Under the pieces are notes generated by a model, which made no database searches, had not been told where the DNA came from, and saw only the letters and a list, made by a program, of their open reading frames with translations. From positions 1 to 7,026 of the forward strand of contig JAHFOU010000119.1 in assembly GCA_023261525.1 (NCBI GenBank): a stretch of 7,026 nucleotides of DNA. Reading direction: 5' to 3'. Position numbers and translations under genes: made by a program. This stretch comes from Planctomycetota bacterium (GTDB lineage: Bacteria; Planctomycetota; SBBH01; JAHFOU01). How positions within the stretch are numbered: the stretch's first letter is position 1; each line of letters starts with the position of its first letter. Of this stretch, positions 1 through 6,330 are shown piece after piece.

Positions 1-306
1 GATGGGGCGGTCGAACTGGGAGATCTGGTAGTTCTTCGGGAGGTCGGGATAGAAGTAGTGCTTACGGTCGAACTTGCTCTCGTCGTTCACGGTGCAGTTC
101 AGCACGAGGCCGGCCAGGGCGGCCTTGCGCACGGCCTCGAAGTTGGGCACGGGCAGGGTGCCGGGCAGACCGAGGCAGACGGGGCAGACCTGGGTGTTGG
201 GACGCCCACCGAAGTCGCTCTTGCAGGCGCAGAAGAGCTTGGTCCTCGTCTTAAGCTGGACGTGGACCTCCAGGCCGATGACGGGTTGCCAGGTCGTCGG
301 GCTCAC
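1..306 (-). CDS. gatB: Asp/Glu-tRNA(Asn/Gln) amidotransferase subunit B, N-terminal part
   Basis: GatB binds the misacylated Glu-tRNA(Gln) or Asp-tRNA(Asn), activates the side-chain carboxylate with ATP and receives ammonia tunnelled from GatA. Only the first 102 codons are present; the gene leaves the window at its left edge. Visible family hallmarks are GLEVHVQL at residues 11-18, the zinc-site cysteines C26-x-C28 and C41-P-V-C44, the CLGLPGTLPVPN stretch at 44-55, and RKHYFYPDLPKNYQISQ at 81-97. The start is GTG at 306. A Shine-Dalgarno GGAGGG lies six bases upstream (313-318 on the plus numbering), and the GTG overlaps the gatA stop as GTGA, which implies translational coupling. It is the last of three genes in the order gatC-gatA-gatB. 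The family assignment is secure; the rest of the protein cannot be judged. Confidence 0.97.
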   Translation of the reverse strand, partial: MSPTTWQPVIGLEVHVQLKTRTKLFCACKSDFGGRPNTQVCPVCLGLPGTLPVPNFEAVRKAALAGLVLNCTVNDESKFDRKHYFYPDLPKNYQISQFDRPI

Positions 307-1700
307 AGGGCGCCCTCCAGGGCCTGCGCGACGGCCAGCACGCGGGCATCCCGTTGGGCCGGCCCCAGGAGCTGGACGCCCAGCGGAAGGCCGGACGCGG
401 TCTTCCCGCAGGGCAGGGCCAGGCCCGGGATGCCGGCCAGGTTGGCCGTCACGGTGAAAACGTCCGAGAGGTACATCTGGACGGGATCCGAGGCCTTCTC
501 CCCGATCTTGAAGGCCGGGGCCGGGACCGGAGGACAGAGGACGAGATCGCAGGCGCCGAAGGCGGCGTCGAAATCCTGGAGGATGAGACGGCGGACCTTG
601 AGGGCCTTCACATAGTAAGCGTCCGTATAGCCCGCCGAGGAGGCGAAGGTCCCCAGGGCGATGCGGCGCTTCACTTCCGCGCCGAATCCGGCGCCCCGGG
701 TGTGGGCCGCATCGCCCTTACGCAGACCGAAGTGGGTGGCGTCGTAGCGGGCCAGGTTGGAGGCGGCCTCCACGGTGGCGACCAGGTAGTAGGTGGGGAT
801 GCCCTGGGCCGTGTTCGGCAGGGAGACCTCCACGGCCTTCATGCCCAGGACTTCACAGGCCTTGCGGGCCCTGTCCACGGCGGCCGCACAGGCGGGATCC
901 AGGCCGGCGCCGAGATACTCCTTCGGGAGGCCGATCCGCAGGCCCTTCACGTCCTCCCGTTTCCAACCCATCTCGAAGGAGGTCTGGTCCCGCGGATCCC
1001 GGGGCCCCGAGATGACCTTCATCAGCTCCCACGCATCCTCCACGTTCCTCGCGAACGGCCCGACCTGGTCCAGCGAGGACGCGAAGGCGATCAGCCCGTA
1101 CCGCGACACCGCCCCGTACGTGGGCTTCATCCCCACCACCCCGCAGAGGGCGGCCGGCTGGCGGATGGAGCCTCCCGTGTCCGAGCCCAGGGCCAACGGC
1201 GCGAAGCCCGCGGCCACGGCGGCGGCCGAGCCCCCGCTGGAGCCCCCCGGCGTGCGGGTGAGGTCATGGGGGTTTTTCGTGGGCCCGTAGGCCGAGTTCT
1301 CCGTCGAGGAGCCCATGGCGAACTCGTCCAGGTTGGTCTTGCCGATCAGGACGGCGTCCGCGGCCTTCAGGCGCTCCACCACCGTGGCGTCATAGGGCGG
1401 CCTCCAGCCTTCCAGGATCTTGGAAGCGCAGGTCGTCGGCACGCCTTTCGTGCAGAGGTTGTCCTTGATCGCCACCGGCACGCCGGCCAAAGGCCCAAGC
1501 CTGGCGCCGGCCTTGCGCTTGGCGTCCACGGCGTCCGCCGCGGCCAGGGCCTCGGCCTGCATCACGTGGAGGAAGGCGTGGATCTTCCCGTCTTCCGCCT
1601 GGATCCTCGCGAGATGGGCCTCGGCCACGGCACGGGCCGTCACCCCGCCCTGGGCCACCTTGTCCCGGATCTCCCGGGCCGTCAGGGTCGTCAGGTCCAT
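303..1700 (-). CDS. gatA: Asp/Glu-tRNA(Asn/Gln) amidotransferase subunit A
   Basis: GatA is the glutaminase/amidase subunit of the cytoplasmic GatCAB complex; it releases ammonia from glutamine for GatB. The 465-residue product carries the whole amidase signature: GVPVAIKDN with catalytic Lys79, the GGSSGGSAAAVAAG loop with cis-Ser154, and GSDTGGSIRQPA with nucleophile Ser178. These are the same residue numbers as I remember for the Staphylococcus aureus enzyme, which argues that the start is right. The C-terminus ends soon after the LGVQLLGP segment, roughly 10-20 residues shorter than many homologues, with no sign of a frameshift. The ATG at 1700 follows the gatC stop by one base (TGA-G-ATG). 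An AAGGA Shine-Dalgarno inside the gatC tail sits about six bases before it. The stop overlaps the gatB start by four bases. Confidence 0.98.
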   Translation of the reverse strand: MDLTTLTAREIRDKVAQGGVTARAVAEAHLARIQAEDGKIHAFLHVMQAEALAAADAVDAKRKAGARLGPLAGVPVAIKDNLCTKGVPTTCASKILEGWRPPYDATVVERLKAADAVLIGKTNLDEFAMGSSTENSAYGPTKNPHDLTRTPGGSSGGSAAAVAAGFAPLALGSDTGGSIRQPAALCGVVGMKPTYGAVSRYGLIAFASSLDQVGPFARNVEDAWELMKVISGPRDPRDQTSFEMGWKREDVKGLRIGLPKEYLGAGLDPACAAAVDRARKACEVLGMKAVEVSLPNTAQGIPTYYLVATVEAASNLARYDATHFGLRKGDAAHTRGAGFGAEVKRRIALGTFASSAGYTDAYYVKALKVRRLILQDFDAAFGACDLVLCPPVPAPAFKIGEKASDPVQMYLSDVFTVTANLAGIPGLALPCGKTASGLPLGVQLLGPAQRDARVLAVAQALEGAL

Positions 1701-1701
1701 C

Positions 1702-1998
1702 TCAATCCTTGATCTTGGGAACCAGGAAGAAGCCGTCCTGGAAGGCGGGCGCGCCCTTCACGGCCTCCTCGCGGGGCAGGGAGGGCTTCGGCTCGTCCGG
1801 CCTCAGGGGCGGGACGGACTCCATCGCGTGGACCAGGGGCTGGACGGAGGCGGTGTCGAGCTTCTGGACCGAGGCCGCCATGTCCAGGACCCGGCGGCAG
1901 TCCGTCTCCAGGCGGGAGGCCTCCTCCGGGGGGAGATCCAGCCGGGCCAGGCGCGCGAGATGGACGAGATCGACCTCGGGCACGGCGGGAGTATACAC
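1702..1998 (-). CDS. gatC: Asp/Glu-tRNA(Asn/Gln) amidotransferase subunit C
   Basis: GatC is the small belt subunit that wraps the GatA-GatB interface and is needed for GatA folding. The 98-residue reading matches the family: an N-terminal HLARLARLDL helix (residues 13-22), a VLDMAASVQKLDT helix, VQPLVHAMESVPPLRPD, and the conserved C-terminal GAPAFQDGFFLVPKI. Two GTG starts are possible. GTG at 1998 has a purine-rich GGAAGGG eight bases upstream. GTG at 1983 (93 residues, beginning MPEVDLVHL) lies exactly six bases after a TATACT -10 element, which would make a leaderless message. I report the longer form; the shorter is a real alternative. It is the first gene of the gatCAB operon and is divergent from the zinc-ribbon gene. 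Confidence 0.95.
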   Translation of the reverse strand: MYTPAVPEVDLVHLARLARLDLPPEEASRLETDCRRVLDMAASVQKLDTASVQPLVHAMESVPPLRPDEPKPSLPREEAVKGAPAFQDGFFLVPKIKD

Positions 1999-2038
1999 CC
2001 GCTTGACCCTTCCCCCTGCCCCGCACTACCCTCTCTCC
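1981..2038. promoter_or_regulatory. Compact bidirectional promoter between gatC and the zinc-ribbon gene
   Basis: The symmetric core GTATAC (1991-1996) reads as TATACT toward gatC (1990-1995, minus strand) and as TATACA toward the zinc-ribbon gene (1992-1997, plus strand). On the plus strand a TCGACC (1970-1975) lies 16 bases upstream as a possible weak -35 box. No convincing -35 is seen for gatC. From the minus-strand -10, the predicted start point falls on the GTG at 1983. This is a pattern match only. Confidence 0.45.
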
Positions 2039-2890
2039 ATGCGCCGTACGGGATCCCTCCTGGCCGCCCTCTGCCTCGTCGCCCTGGCCGCCTGGGCCAA
2101 GCCCTGCCCCAAGTGCCAGCAGGAGAACCCGGACGCCTCGCTCTTCTGCCAGGCCTGCGGCCAGAAGTTCATGCCCACGCGCACCTGCCCCGAATGCACC
2201 AAGCCCGCCCCCGAGGACGCCCGCTTCTGCGCGACCTGCGGCCACAAGTTCGGCATCAACGCCGCCGACGAGCAGCGTCTGGTGAACGAGGCCCTGAAGG
2301 CTCGCGGGGAATCCCTGGCCAAGCTGGAGGCCCTCGCCGCCTTCTACAAGGAGGCCGGGATCCAGGACAAGCTGAAGACCGTCACCGAGGAGCTGGAGGC
2401 CCTCAAGGCCCGCTCCGGCCTCCCCGCGCTCAAGGCCAATACGGTGGAGGCCTATGCCGGCGCCCTGGGCGGCAAGGTGGAGAGCCTCCCCGAGGCCGAC
2501 CAGCTCTTCGACCAGGCCGAGGCCTTCCGCAAGGACCTGGATCCCTTCCGCCGCCAGCCCAACCTGCTCAAGGCCCTGGACCTCTACCAGACCCTGATCC
2601 TCAAGTTCCCCCAGAGCGACAAGGTCGACGAGTGCGCCTACTACCTGGGCCAGATCTACGCCTCCAGCTATGTCGGGGACTGGCAGAAGGCCGCCGAGTA
2701 CTATGAGAAGTGCGTCCTCTGGAACCCCCGCACGGACAAGGACGCCCGCCTGAGGGCCGCCGAGGCCTACGAGAAGGCCCGTAACCGCGAGAAGGCCGCC
2801 GAGCTGTACCGCCTGGCCGCCAAGGACGACCCCTCCCCCGAGAACCGGGAGGCGGCCAAGGACCGGCTCCAGCGCCTCCCCCAGCCGTGA
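2039..2890 (+). CDS. Exported double zinc-ribbon protein with TPR-like helical repeats
   Basis: This is a 283-residue protein of unknown function. Residues 1-20 form a Sec-type signal peptide (RR, then a Leu/Ala-rich core, then AWA just before Lys21), so the rest should be periplasmic or outside. No good lipobox is present. It is followed at once by two zinc ribbons, C23-P-K-C26 with C37-Q-A-C40, and C50-P-E-C53 with C64-A-T-C67, each ending CG(Q/H)KF. After that come charged helices (about 77-125) and TPR-like helical pairs from about 145 to 275, including ALDLYQTLILKFP, AAEYYEKCVLWNP and AAELYRLAAKDDP. The ATG at 2039 is chosen because it gives the signal peptide; upstream in-frame sequence looks non-coding. 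No Shine-Dalgarno is visible. Double zinc ribbons are usually cytoplasmic protein- or nucleic-acid-binding modules, so export is unusual. The gene is coupled to the next one by a GTGA overlap. Confidence 0.9.
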   Translation: MRRTGSLLAALCLVALAAWAKPCPKCQQENPDASLFCQACGQKFMPTRTCPECTKPAPEDARFCATCGHKFGINAADEQRLVNEALKARGESLAKLEALAAFYKEAGIQDKLKTVTEELEALKARSGLPALKANTVEAYAGALGGKVESLPEADQLFDQAEAFRKDLDPFRRQPNLLKALDLYQTLILKFPQSDKVDECAYYLGQIYASSYVGDWQKAAEYYEKCVLWNPRTDKDARLRAAEAYEKARNREKAAELYRLAAKDDPSPENREAAKDRLQRLPQP

Positions 2891-3564
2891 GGCGCCTCGC
2901 CGCGGCCTGCGCCCTCGTCCTCCTGACGGCCGCCGCCGACACCCCCGCCTCCCCCGCCCCCGTCCTCGTGCGTCTGAAGGAAGGCCGGGAGCTCAAGGCC
3001 CTGCGGGTCCGCACGGCCCCGAAGGACATGCTGGAGCTGGACCTGGAGGGCGGGGGCGTCCAGCGCCTGGCCCTGAACGAGGTCGCGTCCATCCGCTTCG
3101 GGCGCCGGGCGGAGGAGGAGGTCCGCCGGACCTGGGAGCGCTACCGGGAGAAGCTGGTCCGGATCCGCCAGGACCCCTTCGCCGGCCGCGAGTTCGCCCG
3201 CCTTCTCGCCGACCGGAGCGACCTCCCGGGAAGGGAAAGGACCCTGGGCAAGCGCCTGGAGCAGAACCGCCTCCCCCTCCTGGCCATGAACCTGGCCGCC
3301 CTGCGCTACGCCCAGGGGAACCTGGCCGGATGCAAGGAGGCCCTGAGGCTGGTGAAGGACCTGTCCACCGCCCCCGGGGACAGGAACCGCCTGGAGGAGG
3401 CCTGCGTCCTCCTGGCCGTGCTCCAGCTCCCCCGGACGCTGAGCCTGGACGACGCGGGGGTCTGGAAGGACTGCGACGAGGAGCTGACGGCGGGCCTGAA
3501 GAAGGGCGACCAGGAGGCCCTGAAGGACCGCATCCTGGCCATCGACCGGATGGCGAAGCGCTAG
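2887..3564 (+). CDS. Exported protein of unknown function, beta domain plus helices
   Basis: I do not recognise this 225-residue protein. Residues 1-17 look like a signal peptide (RR, then a hydrophobic Leu/Ala/Val core, then AAA before Asp18). Residues 26-72 alternate as short beta strands (VLVRLKEG, LKALRVRT, MLELDLEGGG, VQRLALNEVASIRFG), resembling a small SH3-like barrel of the type seen in envelope proteins. From about 73 onward it is helical and charged (EEEVRRTWERYREKL; LAALRYAQGNLAGCKEALRLV), possibly one or two TPR-like hairpins. The GTG at 2887 overlaps the TGA of the zinc-ribbon gene by four bases and has no Shine-Dalgarno, so translation probably depends on the upstream gene. That coupling suggests the two products act together in the envelope. 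The TAG stop shares the bases CTAG with the stop of the opposing gene. Confidence 0.85.
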   Translation: MRRLAAACALVLLTAAADTPASPAPVLVRLKEGRELKALRVRTAPKDMLELDLEGGGVQRLALNEVASIRFGRRAEEEVRRTWERYREKLVRIRQDPFAGREFARLLADRSDLPGRERTLGKRLEQNRLPLLAMNLAALRYAQGNLAGCKEALRLVKDLSTAPGDRNRLEEACVLLAVLQLPRTLSLDDAGVWKDCDEELTAGLKKGDQEALKDRILAIDRMAKR

Positions 3565-5060
3565 ACCCAGGCCCACTGGCGGCACGACGCGCAGGGCGGG
3601 TCCTTCTCGGGCCAACGTCCGGCGGCATGGGCTGACCTCAGACCGCCCAAGACCACCCCCGCCCACAGCGCCTCCACGGCATCGCGGTCGAGCCGCCCCA
3701 GGCCGGGGGCCCCGGGAGCCTCCTCGGCACAAGGGTGCACCGTGCCGTCCGGGGCCGCATAGAGCAGGCGGGAGAGCTTCACGCAGGGGCGGCGGCGTGG
3801 CGGGGCCAGGTCCAGGGCCGGGGGCGTCCCGGGGACCACGGCCAGCCAGTCCACCTTCCCCTGCCAGCGGGCCCACCAGGCCGGGAGCTCCCCCTCCGTC
3901 TCCCGCCCCAGGACGAACTCCAGGGAAAGGAGGGGTGCCGCATGCCCGATGCGGCGCTGGATGGAGGCCAGGCGCTCCACCGCCTCCTCGCCGCCCGGGC
4001 GCAGGGTCACCACGTCCACGGGCAAGGCCATCAGGGCTTCGCAGGCGGCCTCGTCCAGGCCCGCGCCGGCGGTCCTCAGGTGGAGACCATAGGCGGGCGA
4101 GGGAAGCAGGAACTCCTTCCAGCGCGGATGCGCCAGGGGCTCGCCCTTCACGCCCAGGGTGACGGTGCTGTCCCCGGCGGCGGCCAGCCCCCCCAGCCAG
4201 CCCCGCCAGGCTTCCGGCGTGGGCGTGCCCAGGTCCGCGAGGATCTCCCGGGGCAGGGTCCCCCGCCAGAGGGCGGGGTTCGCGTCCAGGTGCTCCACGG
4301 CCGCCAGGGCGTCCAGGTCGGAGCCGCGGCGCTTCTCCTCGGCGGCCAGGGCCTCGCCGAGGCGCCAGAGCCGGGGGCTCTCGCAGCTCAGACGATAGAC
4401 GCTGTTGCGCACCTTCTCCCCGGCGTCGAAATGGCAGTCCGTGCGCTGGGGGTCCATCCCCTCCTGGCCGGGCCTCACCATCAGGGCGTTGCGGGGCGTG
4501 AGCCCGCCGCGGGCCATGGTCGAGAGGAACTCGGGGTGGTAGGCCGTGCCCAGCAGTCCGGGCGGGGCCTGGGCGAAGGTGAACTGGAAGCTGGTCCGAC
4601 GCCTCAGGTGGAGGTCCACCAGGGAGGCATTCAAGACCGGATCCAGGAAGGGCGCGTGGGAAGGCAGGTGGAGGACGGCGTCGGCCTGGAAACGCTGGCA
4701 GGCCTCCCAGAGCGCGGCCGGGGGCCCCTCCTCGTCGAAGGCCGTGCTCCAGGCGATGCCCCCCCGCCAGCCGTCCAGGGCCCACTTGCGGGACTTCCTC
4801 AGCCAGGCGCGCTGGGGGACGTCCTGGGCCTCCGTGGGCATCAGCTCGCAGCGCGAAGGCAGGGCGAACCCCCTCAGGCGCTGGGCGTCCTGAGGCGAGG
4901 CCAGGATCACCAGCTTCTCGAAGGCCGTGCAGGCCAGGGCCCGGCGGATCACCCTCAGGAGCAGGACCTCCCCGGCGAAAGAGTCCAGCAGGCGGCTGGG
5001 CAGGCCCAGGCCGTTGGCCTTCAGGTCCACCCAGAGGCAGGCGATGACCTTATGGGCCAT
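3561..5060 (-). CDS. SPASM-domain protein with degenerate cytidylyltransferase and radical-SAM regions
   Basis: The 499-residue protein appears to have three parts. Residues 1-185 resemble SpsF/KDO-type cytidylyltransferases: KANGLGLPSRLL sits where ARxxSxRLPGKxL is expected, LPSHAPFLDPVL where GDxPLIDPxL is expected, and PPGLLGTAYHPEFL follows. The LPGK lysine reads Arg23 and the GD aspartate reads His135. Residues 268-410 resemble a radical-SAM barrel (LPREILADL, then the beta-2 type GEPLAHPRW at 306-314), but the CxxxCxxC loop that should lie between these is absent. Residues 422-496 fit a SPASM domain: C426, then DGTVHPC444, a GLGRLDRDAVEALW segment, and C490-A-S-C493. The arrangement recalls the family called spiro-SPASM, recalled from memory and not checked. 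Its ATG overlaps the tyrS stop by one base (TGATG), with only a weak Shine-Dalgarno. Function is unknown; an iron-sulfur protein or envelope-sugar related role is inference. Confidence 0.85.
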   Translation of the reverse strand: MAHKVIACLWVDLKANGLGLPSRLLDSFAGEVLLLRVIRRALACTAFEKLVILASPQDAQRLRGFALPSRCELMPTEAQDVPQRAWLRKSRKWALDGWRGGIAWSTAFDEEGPPAALWEACQRFQADAVLHLPSHAPFLDPVLNASLVDLHLRRRTSFQFTFAQAPPGLLGTAYHPEFLSTMARGGLTPRNALMVRPGQEGMDPQRTDCHFDAGEKVRNSVYRLSCESPRLWRLGEALAAEEKRRGSDLDALAAVEHLDANPALWRGTLPREILADLGTPTPEAWRGWLGGLAAAGDSTVTLGVKGEPLAHPRWKEFLLPSPAYGLHLRTAGAGLDEAACEALMALPVDVVTLRPGGEEAVERLASIQRRIGHAAPLLSLEFVLGRETEGELPAWWARWQGKVDWLAVVPGTPPALDLAPPRRRPCVKLSRLLYAAPDGTVHPCAEEAPGAPGLGRLDRDAVEALWAGVVLGGLRSAHAAGRWPEKDPPCASCRQWAWV

Positions 5061-6226
5061 CAGCCCAGCCGGATGCGGGCGAAGCGGCGCTTGCCCACGC
5101 GCAGGACGGAGCCGTCCTTCAGGACCACCTTGGCCTCGGGGTCGGAGACGACCTCGGCGTCCACGGAGACGGCCCCCTGGCTGACGAGACGGCGGGTCTC
5201 GCTGTTGGAGGCGCTGAGCTTGGCCTCGGCCACCAGCTTCACGATCCAGATCCGGCCCTCGGGCACGGTGCCGGGAAGGAAGCGCACCTCGGGCATCTCG
5301 TCGGGAAGCTCCTTCTTGGAGAAGATCCGGTCGAACTCCCCGGCGGCGGCCTTCGCGGCCTCCTCGCCATGGTACATCCGCACGATCTCCCGGGCCAGGG
5401 CCACCTTGGCGTCCCGGGGATGGCCCTTGGGCATGTCCAGGTCGGTCAGCAGGGAGAAGTACTTCTCCATCAGGGCATCCGGCACGCTCATGAGCTTGCC
5501 GAACATCTCCTTGGGCGCCTCGTTGAGGCCGACGTAGTTCCCGTAGGACTTGCTCATCTTGCGCACGCCGTCCAGGCCCTCGATCAGGGGCAGGGTGAGG
5601 CAGACCTGGGGCTCCTGGCCCGCCTCGCGCTGGAGGTCGCGGCCGACCATGAGGTTGAAGGTCTGGTCGGTGCCGCCCAGCTCCACGTCGGCCTTCACCA
5701 TCACGGAGTCGTAGCCCTGCATCAGCGGATAGAGCATCTCGTGCAGGCTGATGGGGGTGCCGGCCTTGAAGCGGTTGGAGAAGTCGTCGCGCTCCAGCAT
5801 GCGGGCGACCGTCATCTGGGAGGCCAGCTTCAGGATGTCGGTGAAGGTCATCTTTCCGAACCAGGTCCCGTTGAAGGCGGTCTCGTAGCCGGGATTCAGG
5901 ACCTTGCCGGCCTGGGCGAGGTAGCTCGTGAGGTTGGCCTGGATTTCCGCTTCTCCAAGCATGGGGCGCGTGGAGTTTTTCCCGGAGGGGTCGCCGACGC
6001 GGGCGGTGTAGTCGCCGATGATGAGGACGGCGGTGTGACCGGCGTCCTGGAACTGCCTCAGCTTGCGCAGGCCGACGGTGAAGCCGAGGTGGAGGTCAGG
6101 GGCCGTGGGGTCCACGCCGAGCTTGATGCGCAGCGGCTTGCCCCGGGCGAGCTTCTTCTTGAGCTCCTCCTCGGTGGTGACCGTGACGGCGCCGCGGAGA
6201 AGCTTGGCAAGGGGATCGGAGGCCAT
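5060..6226 (-). CDS. tyrS: Tyrosyl-tRNA synthetase
   Basis: TyrRS attaches tyrosine to tRNA(Tyr) in the cytoplasm by way of tyrosyl-adenylate. The 388-residue product has the class I HIGH-type motif as PDLHLG (43-48), the GDYTARVGDPSG stretch (71-82), the tyrosine/tRNA pocket segment LMQGYDSVMVKADVELGGTDQ (168-188, including GGTDQ), a KMSKS loop at 223-227, and a C-terminal S4 RNA-binding domain (about 325-385). The canonical KMSKS and about 390-residue length place it in the TyrZ-like branch rather than with E. coli TyrS, which has KFGKT. The ATG at 6226 is supported by the N-terminus and follows a possible promoter closely; no Shine-Dalgarno is visible. A 10-bp inverted repeat brackets the start codon. 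The stop overlaps the next gene's ATG by one base, so the two are very likely co-transcribed. Confidence 0.98.
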   Translation of the reverse strand: MASDPLAKLLRGAVTVTTEEELKKKLARGKPLRIKLGVDPTAPDLHLGFTVGLRKLRQFQDAGHTAVLIIGDYTARVGDPSGKNSTRPMLGEAEIQANLTSYLAQAGKVLNPGYETAFNGTWFGKMTFTDILKLASQMTVARMLERDDFSNRFKAGTPISLHEMLYPLMQGYDSVMVKADVELGGTDQTFNLMVGRDLQREAGQEPQVCLTLPLIEGLDGVRKMSKSYGNYVGLNEAPKEMFGKLMSVPDALMEKYFSLLTDLDMPKGHPRDAKVALAREIVRMYHGEEAAKAAAGEFDRIFSKKELPDEMPEVRFLPGTVPEGRIWIVKLVAEAKLSASNSETRRLVSQGAVSVDAEVVSDPEAKVVLKDGSVLRVGKRRFARIRLG

Positions 6227-6241
6227 GGCGGTGCCAAGCTT
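6200..6241 (-). repeat. 10-bp perfect inverted repeat bracketing the tyrS start codon
   Basis: AAGCTTGGCA (6200-6209) and its exact reverse complement (6232-6241) are separated by 22 bases. In the tyrS sense the first arm lies upstream of the ATG and the second arm falls on codons 6-9, so the start codon sits in the loop. If transcription begins well upstream, the message could form this hairpin; otherwise the repeat could be a DNA operator. A chance origin is possible. Confidence 0.5.
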
Positions 6242-6266
6242 AAGCCCGACGGCATGCGGGAGCCAA
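6237..6266 (-). promoter_or_regulatory. Possible sigma70-type promoter of tyrS
   Basis: On the minus strand TTGGCT (6261-6266) and TAAGCT (6237-6242) are separated by 18 bases, matching -35 and -10 boxes moderately well. The predicted start point would be near 6230, only a few bases before the ATG at 6226, so the leader would be almost absent. That agrees with the missing Shine-Dalgarno. A second possible -10 (TATATC, 6313-6318, minus) further upstream would give a leader of about 80 bases. Confidence 0.35.
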
Positions 6267-6302
6267 CGGATTCCTCTCCGGCGGGCCTGCCTGGAAAGAG
6301 CC

Positions 6303-6326
6303 CTGGGAGGGGGATATACTGGGAGG
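6303..6326 (+). repeat. 8-bp direct repeat flanking the mntA -10 box
   Basis: CTGGGAGG occurs at 6303-6310 and again at 6319-6326, a 16-base period. The two copies flank and partly overlap the -10 element. This is a suitable position for an operator at which the antitoxin or complex might repress its own promoter, but the second copy also contains the Shine-Dalgarno, so chance similarity of G-rich sequence is a fair alternative. Confidence 0.4.
6315..6326 (+). promoter_or_regulatory. -10 element and Shine-Dalgarno of mntA-hepT
   Basis: TATACT (6315-6320) is a near-consensus -10 box, followed directly by GGGAGG (6321-6326), a Shine-Dalgarno four bases from the ATG at 6331. The nearest -35 candidate, CTGGAA at 6291-6296, is weak. 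If the start point is the usual 6-7 bases after the -10, most of the Shine-Dalgarno would be lost, giving a nearly leaderless message. The hexamer is the same one seen before gatC. Confidence 0.5.
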
Positions 6327-6330
6327 CGTC

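Noticed and set aside
354..1712. A 452-codon open frame on the plus strand opposite gatA
   Set aside because: gatA on the other strand has all amidase residues; this frame gives a Gly/Arg/His-rich product with no recognisable domain.
1709..2038. Upstream in-frame extension of the zinc-ribbon protein
   Set aside because: The extension is antisense to gatC, has Ser/Arg-rich shadow composition and would bury the signal peptide, so the ATG at 2039 is preferred.
2767..4785. A 672-codon open frame on the minus strand
   Set aside because: It is antisense to the tail of the zinc-ribbon gene and the next exported gene, and out of frame with the SPASM gene. Its translation is a Gly/Pro/Arg/Ala-rich string with no motif, as expected from GC-rich shadow frames.
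3735..5537. A 600-codon open frame on the plus strand
   Set aside because: It lies opposite the SPASM gene and tyrS, both well supported by family motifs. Its product is low-complexity Gly/Gln/Pro/Arg sequence.
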